In this document: in pieces, positions 1 through 6,501 of the stretch
How the letters are laid out: each line of letters begins with the position of its first letter
Position numbering within the stretch: position 1 is the stretch's first letter
Assembly: GCA_964636685.1 (NCBI GenBank)
Contig: CAZWUK010000071.1
Span: 1-10,537 of the forward strand
Direction of reading: 5' to 3'
DNA from: CAZWUK01 sp964636685
GTDB taxonomy: Bacteria; Bacillota; Clostridia; Christensenellales; CAG-138
Length of the DNA: 10,537 nucleotides
Notes under the pieces: model-generated
The model's input: the letters and a program-made list of their open reading frames with translations, nothing else
What the model was told of the DNA's origin: nothing
Database searches by the model: none
Position numbers and translations under genes: made by a program

Positions 1-374
1 CCCAGCTCCTTGGCGCACTCTGCGACAATGGCCGTTGCGCCCGTTCCGGTGCCGCCGCCCATACCGGCGGTGATAAACGCCATATCGGCGCCCTTGATGG
101 CCTCCACCAGCATCTCGCGGCTTTCATCCGCCGCTTTTCTGCCAATCTCGGGATCTGCGCCGGCGCCCAAGCCCTTGGTCAGCTTTTCGCCGATCTGGAT
201 CTTGGTTTCGGCCTTGGAAACGTACAGTGCTTGCTTGTCGGTATTTACCGCAATAAACTGTACGCCGCGCAGTCCGTACTGCACCATGCGATTGATCGCA
301 TTGCAGCCTGCGCCGCCCACACCGATGACCTTGATCTGGGCAAACGACGCGTTGTCGTATTCCTGTTCAAACAT
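1..374 (-). CDS. ftsZ: Cell division protein FtsZ, N-terminal part (cut by window edge)
   Basis: FtsZ is the tubulin-like GTPase that polymerises into the cytokinetic ring. About 124 residues are visible. The early glycine-rich loop GVGGAGCNAINRM lies at residues 18-30, followed by the segment AVNTDKQAL, and the tubulin signature GGGTGTG is at about residues 106-112, with ITAGM just before it. This is the whole first part of the GTP-binding domain; the T7 loop and C-terminal tail lie outside the window. The ATG at 374 is preceded by AAGGGGG (381-387) with a 6-nt spacer, and this ribosome binding site overlaps the ftsA stop codon at 386-388. That suggests translational coupling of FtsZ to FtsA, a common arrangement for these partners. 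No disruption is seen. Confidence 0.97.
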   Translation of the reverse strand, partial: MFEQEYDNASFAQIKVIGVGGAGCNAINRMVQYGLRGVQFIAVNTDKQALYVSKAETKIQIGEKLTKGLGAGADPEIGRKAADESREMLVEAIKGADMAFITAGMGGGTGTGATAIVAECAKEL

Positions 375-385
375 GGTATACCCCC

Positions 386-1600
386 TTATTTTGTGAAAAG
401 ATCTTTGATCCGGTCAAGGACCGATCCAACCGCTTCTGTTGCCGCCTGCTGGATGGGCTGTTCCATCTCCTCCTGCAACGCGGCGTTCATCGCCCGAATG
501 ACAAATTCCAGCGCGCCGTACGCGCTCATCATATTGGGCTTATTATTCTCGTCCGTAAACATCGGCATATCACGTTTTACGGTAAGTTGCAAGCTTTTTC
601 TTAAAAACTCGCATCCACCGCGCATCATGCCGAGCCCGCCGCCCGAAAGATACACCGCCGGCGCTGCTTCCGGCTGGATGCCAAACTCCGTCAGCGTCTT
701 CTGAATCAGTCCCGCCAGCTCGCCTGCGCGCGCCTCCAAAATCATCTCGACCACCGCGTGCTTGACGCGCTTGGTGCCGTCCGGCAGACGGACGATCTCC
801 GTATCCGACAGCGGCGCCTGTCCAAAGGTAAATCTTCGTTTGACCTGCTCCGCCGATTCGTAAGGAACATCCAACCCAAAGCTTAAATCGGAGGTCAGGT
901 GCATTCCGCCGACGTCGATGGTCGCAAGCGACGTCAGCGCTGCGTTTTCGATCACCGCGACGTCGGTACAGGTGTGCCCGACGTCGATCAGCACGGCGGG
1001 ACGAATCCGCTCGCGCTCGGGGATCACAAGCAGCGCCTCGCACAGAACCGCCGATACGCACATGGAAATCTCCACGTGGATCGTGTCGAGAATCTCCTCG
1101 ATCTGCCTGACAAACGCCTCCTCCACGTACATGTGGGAGACTGTCGCCGCCAGATCGTCCGCGCGCGCGCCCTCCGGCGCCTCCGCGCTGATCCTGCCGT
1201 CTACCTCAAAGCAGATGGGGGTGCTGTGCATCAGTACATAGCCCGGACAGTCCGCTTTTTTCAGCGACTGCGAAATCAGCTCGTCGATGTGCTCGGCAGT
1301 CACCTTGCCGCCACGCGAATCGATCTCCACGTTGGCGTCCGTCAATACGGTCTTGCAAAAAGCGCCGGGGACGGAGATGGCAAGCTCACGGATGCGGGTG
1401 CGAGACTCCTGCTCCGTCTTTTGTACGGTACGGATGAGCGTCGTCTTGAGATCGGCCGGATCGTCAAACTCCCGGCTATGAAATCCCGTATATTGAGACA
1501 CCGCAAAGCCATGTACCGCAATACCGCCACGAGGGACGGAACTGCCGCACAGACATACGATCTTTGAACTTCCAATATCCAATATCGCTGCGGGTCCCAA
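386..1600 (-). CDS. ftsA: Cell division protein FtsA
   Basis: FtsA is the actin-like ATPase that tethers FtsZ filaments to the membrane. The frame shows the actin-fold phosphate-1 motif ILDIGSSKIVCL near the N-terminus, a 1C subdomain region around AEHIDELISQS, phosphate-2 LIDVGHTCTDVAVI, and the adenosine motif VYLSGGGLGM. It ends in an amphipathic helix (VGSVLDRIKDLFTK) of the kind used as the membrane targeting sequence. Length, about 404 residues, is normal. Start choice: the frame extends to an ATG at 1621, but that codon has no Shine-Dalgarno sequence. A TTG at 1600 has GGAGG (1608-1612) seven nt upstream and gives an N-terminus of the usual short form just before AAILDIGSSK. I prefer 1600; 1621 is the alternative. 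ftsZ follows after 11 nt. Confidence 0.95.
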   Translation of the reverse strand: MGPAAILDIGSSKIVCLCGSSVPRGGIAVHGFAVSQYTGFHSREFDDPADLKTTLIRTVQKTEQESRTRIRELAISVPGAFCKTVLTDANVEIDSRGGKVTAEHIDELISQSLKKADCPGYVLMHSTPICFEVDGRISAEAPEGARADDLAATVSHMYVEEAFVRQIEEILDTIHVEISMCVSAVLCEALLVIPERERIRPAVLIDVGHTCTDVAVIENAALTSLATIDVGGMHLTSDLSFGLDVPYESAEQVKRRFTFGQAPLSDTEIVRLPDGTKRVKHAVVEMILEARAGELAGLIQKTLTEFGIQPEAAPAVYLSGGGLGMMRGGCEFLRKSLQLTVKRDMPMFTDENNKPNMMSAYGALEFVIRAMNAALQEEMEQPIQQAATEAVGSVLDRIKDLFTK

Positions 1601-1607
1601 ATTCACG

Positions 1608-1612
1608 CCTCC
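1608..1612 (-). promoter_or_regulatory. Ribosome binding site favouring a TTG start for ftsA
   Basis: On the minus strand GGAGG stands 7 nt before a TTG codon at 1598-1600. The upstream ATG (1619-1621) is preceded by GTATATGTAGA, which has no purine-rich match. The GGAGG lies inside the longer reading of the frame, so both starts cannot be optimal. Confidence 0.55.
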
Positions 1613-1638
1613 GCACACCATTCTACATATACTGCGTT

Positions 1639-1668
1639 ATTATATCACATGATTTTCCATTGGCGCAA
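1639..1668 (-). promoter_or_regulatory. Proximal sigma-A promoter for ftsA, extended -10
   Basis: Minus-strand TATAAT (1639-1644) is a perfect -10 hexamer preceded by TG plus one base (1645-1647), an extended -10. The best -35 is the weak TTGCGC (1663-1668), 18 bp away, which fits an extended -10 promoter. Initiation would fall near 1632, giving a leader of about 30 nt to the TTG start or 11 nt to the ATG. This would let ftsA-ftsZ be transcribed independently of the distal promoter. Confidence 0.6.
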
Positions 1669-1975
1669 CCATTCGGCGGTTCGTGACGCATTCGTTACAA
1701 TTGTTTTTATTTTCGCCAATTTCAGGAGAAAATAATACCGTCCTCTGGCAAAACGAACCATTTCCGGTTCAAGTCCACGCCAAACGGCGGGATAAAGCGA
1801 CATTTTTCTGGCCGCAATCAAAAATTCAGTATCGTCGCACAGCTTTTTTTGCATCGCGCGGTCATCCGGCGCGCCAAAAGCGGCGCGATTGTTCCATCTG
1901 AAGCGCCGCTCGACCCTTCGGTATGAGCAGAATCGGCAAATATGGATAAAAACGCATAGTTTCACGCATAAATTA
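1645..1975 (-). other. Long unexplained leader upstream of ftsA
   Basis: This stretch lies between the predicted start of the distal promoter (about 1975) and the proximal ftsA promoter. A minus-strand frame is open from 1992 to 1645, but its first ATG overlaps the -10 box. The next ATG (1854, 69 residues) has no ribosome binding site and encodes nothing I recognise. The segment holds the hairpin pair described separately. It may be a 5' untranslated leader, a small RNA or a small unrecognised gene; I cannot decide between these. Confidence 0.4.
1868..1910 (-). promoter_or_regulatory. Two mutually exclusive hairpins, attenuator-like
   Basis: On the minus strand AGCGGCGC (1910-1903) pairs perfectly with GCGCCGCT (1886-1879) across a 16-nt loop, directly followed by three more T. 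The same GCGCC can instead pair with GGCGC (1875-1871) across the loop GCTTTT. The two stems share a strand and cannot form together. The layout recalls transcription attenuators, but the T run is only four bases and no known riboswitch class is recognised. The first hairpin alone would be a weak terminator. Confidence 0.4.
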
Positions 1976-1982
1976 TGTTGTG

Positions 1983-2011
1983 ATTCTAGCATGGAGCATA
2001 CTTTGTGTCAA
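1983..2011 (-). promoter_or_regulatory. Strong sigma-A promoter (distal to ftsA)
   Basis: Minus strand: TTGACA (2006-2011) is a perfect -35, followed by a 17-bp spacer and TAGAAT (1983-1988), a 5/6 match to the -10. TG plus one base precedes the -10, making it extended as well. This is the best promoter in the window. It lies just downstream of the terminator of the LPQTG gene, so it begins a new transcription unit that reads toward ftsA, about 375 nt before the ftsA start. Confidence 0.8.
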
Positions 2012-2063
2012 GAAATGGCATGCCCCGTCTATATAATACAGCGTTTTTTAGCGCAACGCCAAC

Positions 2064-2091
2064 AAAAAACGGGGGAACCGGCGCTCCCCCG
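2064..2091 (-). terminator. Rho-independent terminator after the LPQTG gene
   Basis: On the minus strand CGGGGGA (2091-2085) pairs with TCCCCCG (2076-2070) around an 8-nt loop GCGCCGGT, immediately followed by six T (2069-2064). A 7-bp GC-rich stem plus U-tract is a textbook intrinsic terminator. It lies 57 bp after the stop codon of the LPQTG gene and insulates it from the ftsA promoter region. Confidence 0.85.
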
Positions 2092-2148
2092 CAACCATTT
2101 TATCCCGTTTTGCTCAGGCTGTTTCCCGATCGCTTCCGTCCATGCGTC

Positions 2149-2592
2149 TCATTTCTTCTTATGCACCTTGCACACGTACAGCAGCGCGAGCGCCGCAATG
2201 CACAGCACGCCGATTCCCACAGCAAACGCCGTAAGAAGTTCTGTTCCGTCGCCGGTCTGCGGGAGCTCATCCGGCGTGGGCGTGGGCGTGCATACCGGCG
2301 TGGGCGTCGGCGTGCATACCGGCGTGAGCGTGGGTGTGCATACCGGCGTGAGCGTGGGTGTGCATACCGGCGTGGGCGTACATACCGGCGTGGGCGTGGG
2401 CATATTGTTCTGAATGACCCGCCATGTTCCACCGGCGGCGCGCGCGTCGATGTGTCCGCAGGTCATGGCAACCGGCGCGGACGTTTGCTTCTCAGGCTCG
2501 CGGGCGTTTCCGTTCACGGCGGCAGACGCGGGAGCCGCCGCGTGGAAGAGCAGCAGCCCCGTCATTGCCCAAATGCACAATTTCCCTCTCAC
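2149..2592 (-). CDS. Small LPQTG cell-wall-anchored protein with Cys-containing Pro/Thr repeats
   Basis: Predicted sortase substrate of 147 residues. A GTG start at 2592 is chosen because AAGGAGG (2602-2608) lies 9 nt upstream; the ATG inside that spacer reaches a stop after three codons. Residues 1-24 form a signal peptide (hydrophobic stretch, then PASA before the predicted cleavage). A mature domain of about 40 residues follows, containing MTCGHIDARAAGGTWRVIQ, which I do not recognise. Residues 65-107 are PTPVC/TPTLTPVC repeats with five cysteines. LPQTG is at 110-114, then a membrane segment (118-141) and the tail CKVHKKK. Proline-threonine spans normally bridge the wall, but cysteines in them are unusual. 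The ectodomain is too small for a typical adhesin; a wall-bound spacer, bait or partner role is only a guess. The gene follows the pilus unit, with no clear terminator between them. Confidence 0.85.
   Translation of the reverse strand: MRGKLCIWAMTGLLLFHAAAPASAAVNGNAREPEKQTSAPVAMTCGHIDARAAGGTWRVIQNNMPTPTPVCTPTPVCTPTLTPVCTPTLTPVCTPTPTPVCTPTPTPDELPQTGDGTELLTAFAVGIGVLCIAALALLYVCKVHKKK
2273..2400 (-). repeat. Tandem repeats (24-bp and 18-bp units) encoding Pro-Thr-Val-Cys spacers
   Basis: The plus-strand motif CATACCGGCGTG recurs at 2291, 2315, 2339, 2363 and 2381, with spacings of 24, 24, 24 and 18 bp. All spacings are multiples of three, so copy-number changes keep the LPQTG gene in frame. On the coding strand each unit ends in ProValCys. 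Two units carry Leu in place of Pro and are identical to each other, which suggests recent duplication. It is a coding minisatellite likely to vary in length between strains. Confidence 0.85.
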
Positions 2593-2614
2593 AGAACCAT
2601 TCCTCCTTCCGGTT

Positions 2615-2661
2615 GCGCCGGAGAATATTTTGGCACAAATATCTTTATGCCACACCGGCGC
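2615..2661 (-). promoter_or_regulatory. Nested two-stem leader hairpin before the LPQTG gene
   Basis: Outer stem: GCGCCGG (2661-2655 on the minus strand) pairs with CCGGCGC (2621-2615), 7 bp. Inner stem: GGCATAAA pairs with TTTGTGCC (2651-2644 with 2639-2632, one G-U pair) around the loop GATA. The two stems are separated by an asymmetric internal loop of 3 and 10 nt. The structure ends 6 nt before the ribosome binding site, so it is placed to affect translation or mRNA stability. It matches no riboswitch I know. Confidence 0.5.
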
Positions 2662-2821
2662 CCCGTAGAAGTCATGTTTCTTTTTTCGTTCCGTTTCCCA
2701 AAAGAAAGCCCCCCGCCGAATGTAACCGAGCCCCAAAATCCAGACAGTCTGCTATGCGGAATAACGCTTGGGGTTCCGTTCAAGGTTTGGCGCGGGGGTG
2801 TTGCGCGTTTTCAACGGCGGG

Positions 2822-4072
2822 TTATTGCTCCGAAGGATCGTCGCCGCGTTTTTTCGAAAAATTGCCCGTGTCGTAGCGGTTGATGCACAACGGGCGCAGC
2901 TTGTAGGTCAGCATGACGGAGGATTTTACATATTGCTCATAAAACGCCTTCTTGACCCGCTCCATGACCTGCTTTCCCGTTTCGTAGGAAACGGAGGGCA
3001 GCAGCATGACATATTGTGTCGCGCTGTAACGAGAAACGGTGTCGCCGCGCCGCAGATTCATCCTTGTGACCTCCAGCAGCAGCTTCATGATACTATCCAG
3101 CACCAGATTGTCAAAGCGTTGATCGTAGGTGTTGGACACGGTGATTAACCCAAGAAACATCGTGCTGTTGTAGCGCTCGATCATGCGGCGCTGGAGCTGG
3201 TATATCTCCTTGAAGATCTCATATTCGCATACAAACGCGCCGCCTGTCTCATCCTCCTGCTCGATGGTCTGCTGCACCTTCTCGATATCAGCCTCCATGT
3301 TTTGATCCGCCTGTACGATGAGCTTGTAAATCGCGCGAATCTCCTCCGACGGCTCCACGCCCAGCTGCTTATAGTTGAGGTCGGTGGCAAAATAGTACTG
3401 CGACAGCGCCTCGCGTTTTTTGCCGGTCTTGACAAGCGCCAGCATCAACTCCAGATGCAGCCGCTCGTCGAACAGATCGATATCCATCGCCTTGCGGCAA
3501 ACCTGAATGATAATGTTGTATTCCTCTTCCTCCTTGAGCAGCTCGATCAGCGTAAACATACTTTCGAGGAACAGGTCATGATAATAGACGCTCTTTGGCA
3601 CCACCCACATTTCGTCGGCGGAGTTTGTCAAGAGCGGCCCGGTATAGATGTTGATGAGCTGCATGTACCGCTCGATCCGTTCGCGTCCGGAGAGCTCCAG
3701 ATTGCGCGCCTCCTGACAGAGACGTTCAAATTCGAACACGTCGATCTCGCAGTCGAGATCCGGATTCCACTGGTAGGAGCCGCGCGTGGTCACGATCGAC
3801 TCCGCCAGCTCCGGTATGCCGCTCTGCGCCACAAGACTGCGGTAGCGGTGCAGCAGCGTGCGCAGCGCGGTCGCCGGATTGCGGCTGTCCTTGTCCGCCC
3901 AAAGCATATCCAAAAGCTCCTGATGCGGCACCGACCGGTCTTTTTTCAGGATCAGATATTCGAGAAACAAACAGGTCTTTTTTGCCTGCCGCAGCTGGCT
4001 TAAAACCGGTTCTCCGTTGACGATAATCTCAAATTTGCCAAACATCCGGATTTTAATTTTGGAAGCTTCCAT
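2822..4072 (-). CDS. BTAD (SARP-like) regulator fused to a degenerate GGDEF domain
   Basis: Cytoplasmic protein of 416 residues. Residues 5-100 look like an OmpR-type winged helix (KIKIRMFGKFEIIVNGEPV, then a helical part ending in TTRGSYQWN). Residues 108-250 are a helical BTAD domain (CEIDVFEFERL, then TPR-like helices and the typical QLGVEPSEEIRAIY end). A short acidic linker follows, and residues 277-396 have the layout of a diguanylate cyclase domain. The signature loop reads RYSATQYVMLLP, so SATQY replaces GGDEF and catalysis is not expected. The start has AAGGAGG with a 5-nt spacer. It lies 21 nt after pilT as the last gene of the pilus unit, so it probably regulates or senses for that system. 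Whether the C-terminal domain still binds a nucleotide is unknown. Confidence 0.85.
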   Translation of the reverse strand: MEASKIKIRMFGKFEIIVNGEPVLSQLRQAKKTCLFLEYLILKKDRSVPHQELLDMLWADKDSRNPATALRTLLHRYRSLVAQSGIPELAESIVTTRGSYQWNPDLDCEIDVFEFERLCQEARNLELSGRERIERYMQLINIYTGPLLTNSADEMWVVPKSVYYHDLFLESMFTLIELLKEEEEYNIIIQVCRKAMDIDLFDERLHLELMLALVKTGKKREALSQYYFATDLNYKQLGVEPSEEIRAIYKLIVQADQNMEADIEKVQQTIEQEDETGGAFVCEYEIFKEIYQLQRRMIERYNSTMFLGLITVSNTYDQRFDNLVLDSIMKLLLEVTRMNLRRGDTVSRYSATQYVMLLPSVSYETGKQVMERVKKAFYEQYVKSSVMLTYKLRPLCINRYDTGNFSKKRGDDPSEQ

Positions 4073-4093
4073 TTTCTCCTCCTTGCAGCAACG

Positions 4094-5161
4094 CTAGTTC
4101 AAATTCTTTGCCATCAATTCCTGATTGGAAGCATACAAATAACAGTTTTCCCGGCTGATCTCGCCCTTGCGATACAGCCGCATCAGATCGCTGTCCATGG
4201 TTTGCATTCCCGCTTCTCCTTCAGAACGCAAAACGTTGTCCATCTGGGGAATCTTGCTCTCCCGTATCATGCTGCGTATGGCTGTGTTGGCCAGCATGAT
4301 CTCAAATGCGGGCGCCATGCCTCCGCTGACCGTCGGAATCAGCTGTTGGGAGACTACCGCCCGCAGCACCAGCGAAAGCTGCATGCGAATCTGTTGCTGC
4401 TGGTTGGGCGAAAAAACATCGATGATACGGTCGATGGTTTTCGCCGCGCCCACCGTATGCAGGGTGGAGAGCACCAGTTGCCCTGTTTCCGCAGCGGTCA
4501 GCGCGGTCTGTATCGTTTCATAATCCCGCATTTCACCGAGCAAAATCACATCGGGCGCCTGCCGCAGCGCCGCGCGCAATGCGGACGCGTAGTTTTCCGT
4601 GTCATGCTCGATCTCCCGCTGTGAAACGATGCTCTTTTTATGCGGGTGTATGAATTCGATCGGATCCTCAATCGTGATAATATGGTCGGCATAACGCTGG
4701 TTGATCCGGTCGATCAGACATGCAAGCGTTGTGGACTTCCCGCTGCCCGCGGGCCCGGTAATCAAAACCAACCCCTTTGGCACGTCCGCAAGGCGCATCA
4801 CCTGCTCGGGAATTTGCATCCGCTGTGCATCCGGCAGGGAAAACGACACCACGCGAAGCACCATGGCAAGGGAGTTTCGCTGGCGGTACGCGTTGCAGCG
4901 AAACCGGCCTACGCCGCGCAGCGAAAACGAAAAATCGTCGTCGCCCGTCCGATACAGCCGCTCCATATCCCGTCCGCTTGTGCTGTAGATCTCCTTTGCA
5001 ATACGTTCCGTATCATCCGGCGTCTCGGCGCCGGGAAACAGCGGCGTCACCTCCCCGTTGATCTTCATGGAGATCGGCGCCCCCGGCAGCAGAAAAATAT
5101 CGGAGCCGCCCCGCGCCATGCTGCCGGATAAAATTTCTTTCATGTCCATTTCTGTTTCCAT
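4094..5161 (-). CDS. pilT: PilT-family twitching/retraction ATPase
   Basis: Hexameric secretion-type ATPase of 355 residues, normal for PilT, acting at the cytoplasmic base of type IV pili. The N-terminal PAS-like part begins with GGSDIFLLPGAPISMKINGE. Walker A GPAGSGKST is at 136-144, the Asp box ITIEDPIEF at 162-170, Walker B VILLGEMRD at 205-213 and the His box TGQLVLSTLHT at 226-236. AIRSMIRE at 294-301 matches 6/8 of the AIRNLIRE motif linked to retraction, which separates it from PilB/GspE. The four-cysteine zinc motif of PilB is absent. Start is uncertain: the ATG at 5161 directly abuts GGGAG (5162-5166), and in-frame ATGs at 5149 and 5143 are alternatives. It follows the upstream small gene by 10 nt. 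Confidence 0.94.
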   Translation of the reverse strand: METEMDMKEILSGSMARGGSDIFLLPGAPISMKINGEVTPLFPGAETPDDTERIAKEIYSTSGRDMERLYRTGDDDFSFSLRGVGRFRCNAYRQRNSLAMVLRVVSFSLPDAQRMQIPEQVMRLADVPKGLVLITGPAGSGKSTTLACLIDRINQRYADHIITIEDPIEFIHPHKKSIVSQREIEHDTENYASALRAALRQAPDVILLGEMRDYETIQTALTAAETGQLVLSTLHTVGAAKTIDRIIDVFSPNQQQQIRMQLSLVLRAVVSQQLIPTVSGGMAPAFEIMLANTAIRSMIRESKIPQMDNVLRSEGEAGMQTMDSDLMRLYRKGEISRENCYLYASNQELMAKNLN

Positions 5162-5171
5162 CTCCCATCTC

Positions 5172-5588
5172 TTATGGCAGCGTATAAACGTTGAGCCCGT
5201 CGGGAACCGCCCAGTCGCCGCTTGCCGTCAGCCGATAGGCGGCGATTTTCAGCCCCGCGCCGTCCTTTTCCAGAACGACCGAAAGCAGAAGTCCCTCCGA
5301 CACCGGCACGGCGTACGACACCTTGCCGTCGGCCACGACCGCCTCCGGCAGCGCCTGCCGCAAATCCGTTCCGGCTCGCGCCGCGGCGTCGAGTGCCGCA
5401 AACTGCTGCTGCGCCGCCGCATCCGCGCGATAATACGCCTCGGCGGCGGCAATGGTCTGCTCCGTCAGCTTCCGGTCGGCGCGCGCTGTGACCAGCGACA
5501 AAACGCCAAATACCGTCAGGCACAGGCACATGAGAATCACAAGGATCGACGCCGCGCCGATTCCGGCGCCGGTTTGATGTTGCTTCAT
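5172..5588 (-). CDS. Small membrane protein of the pilus operon (minor pilin-like)
   Basis: 138 residues. A short basic/polar N-terminus MKQHQTGAGIG precedes one hydrophobic segment (about 12-34), then a helical linker (ADRKLTEQTIAAAEAYYRADAAAQQQF) and a short predicted beta-rich end. This layout is that of a pseudopilin: an N-terminal transmembrane helix continuing into an extracellular helix, then a small globular tail. There is no GFTLIE signature; the GIG before the segment is the only possible peptidase-like site, and no Glu lies at position +5. Its ATG overlaps the previous stop by ATGA (5585-5588), and pilT follows after 10 nt. Function is inferred from neighbours and architecture only. 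Confidence 0.8.
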   Translation of the reverse strand: MKQHQTGAGIGAASILVILMCLCLTVFGVLSLVTARADRKLTEQTIAAAEAYYRADAAAQQQFAALDAAARAGTDLRQALPEAVVADGKVSYAVPVSEGLLLSVVLEKDGAGLKIAAYRLTASGDWAVPDGLNVYTLP

Positions 5589-6001
5589 GCGGCGTCCTCC
5601 CCATGCGGGATATACCGCCCCGTGGAAAGGGTCAGGAGCGTTTCCCCGTCGAGCGCCGCCGTAACGTCGATGGTATAATACCGTCCCGCAGGCGTTGGCG
5701 ACTGCTCTACAAGGAGCGTATACTGAATCCCGCTCTCCCGATCGTAATAGATTTTTTCATGCTCGCAGGAATCGTCGCAGGACGCCACGACCGCCTCCGG
5801 ATCAGCTTTTGCCGTTTCCAGATAGCTTTCCGCCTGCAACAGCGCCCGGCTCTCCACCGCGCTGCGCGCGGCTGTGGCATGTGCGCCCGCAAGCAGCTGC
5901 ATCACCACCGCTGCGCAGACGCCGAGAAACAGCAGCATCACCGTCATCTCATACAAAACCGGACTGATCCCGGATACGGCGCCGATCCGTTTCTGCTTCA
6001 T
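5585..6001 (-). CDS. Small membrane protein of the pilus operon (minor pilin-like)
   Basis: 138 residues from the ATG at 6001, chosen because GGAGGCGGAGAC directly precedes it and because it forms an ATGA overlap with the stop of the upstream gene (5998-6001). A longer frame to 6085 would run inside that gene. One transmembrane segment (about 17-38, beginning SPVLYEMTVMLL) carries a Glu at residue 18, near where pilins have Glu5, but no Gly|Phe cleavage motif. The extracellular part has CDDSCE (two cysteines four apart at 75 and 79), then strands such as GIQYTLLVEQ and RYYTIDVTAAL. It looks like a minor pilin or pseudopilin of clostridial type IV systems; I recognise no named family. Confidence 0.8.
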   Translation of the reverse strand: MKQKRIGAVSGISPVLYEMTVMLLFLGVCAAVVMQLLAGAHATAARSAVESRALLQAESYLETAKADPEAVVASCDDSCEHEKIYYDRESGIQYTLLVEQSPTPAGRYYTIDVTAALDGETLLTLSTGRYIPHGEDAA

Positions 6002-6501
6002 GTCTCCGCCTCCGTCCCGCATTGCAGGTACAGCGTCAATCGATGCTCGATGTTCTCCGCATCCGTTACCGAAAGGTGCAGGCAACCGTCCTCAAGCGAT
6101 ACGGAGAAGCCGGCCGCATCCACAATCTTTTCCCCGTACGCGGTTGAAAACGCCTGACCGCCGCGTCCAAAGTATTCACAGATCCCGTCCTCGGTATAAT
6201 AGATGTAGGTTTCAAACTGCGCTCCGTCGATTTCCTCCCGCAGCGTCAGCACGGTCGTACCATCCGCCTGCAGCACCGCGATTTGTCCGTTCGCGTCAGT
6301 CTTTCGCACCTTCCCCGCCACATAGGTCATTGCGGTGCGCACGCGATAATTTTCCTCCGCGGTGTCGGCGACGCCATGGTAAACGCGCGCTCCCGCGATC
6401 ACCGCAAACAGCGCCAGCACCGAGAACACGCCGAGCAGCGCAAACGTAAACAAATTGCCCGCGCTGCGTCCCTGCCTGTCCAGCATCGTTTTGCCCGTCA
6501 T
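5998..6501 (-). CDS. DUF4860-like pilus operon protein
   Basis: 167 residues. The N-terminal part is polar (to about 17), then one membrane segment (FTFALLGVFSVLALFAVIAGA, about 18-38). The extracellular part follows, with VYHGVADTAEENYRVRTAMTYVAGKVRKTD and beta-strand stretches (QFETYIYYTEDGICEYFGR). The segment from the membrane helix through the AxTYVAxKVR region resembles what I know of DUF4860, a family found in clostridial type IV pilus operons; the assignment is from memory of that pattern. The family has no established biochemical role. It overlaps both neighbours by ATGA (6498-6501 and 5998-6001), so translation is probably coupled. No canonical prepilin cleavage site is visible. Confidence 0.82.
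   Translation of the reverse strand: MTGKTMLDRQGRSAGNLFTFALLGVFSVLALFAVIAGARVYHGVADTAEENYRVRTAMTYVAGKVRKTDANGQIAVLQADGTTVLTLREEIDGAQFETYIYYTEDGICEYFGRGGQAFSTAYGEKIVDAAGFSVSLEDGCLHLSVTDAENIEHRLTLYLQCGTEAET

Noticed and set aside
1645..1854. 69-residue frame starting MQKKLCDDTEFLIAARK
   Set aside because: No ribosome binding site, no recognised family, and its end abuts the proximal ftsA -10 box. Kept only as a possibility within the leader.
1622..1976. 6S RNA or a known riboswitch in the ftsA leader
   Set aside because: I could not pair the 5' and 3' ends into a long 6S-like rod, and no riboswitch consensus core was recognised.
2273..2400. CRISPR-like regular repeats
   Set aside because: The repeats are directly adjacent with no unique spacers and translate in frame as Pro-Thr-Val-Cys units inside the LPQTG gene.
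2677..2707. TTTCTTTT/AAAAGAAA inverted repeat between the BTAD gene and the LPQTG gene as a terminator
   Set aside because: The stem is A/T-rich with no GC core and a 15-nt loop, so it would be too weak for intrinsic termination.
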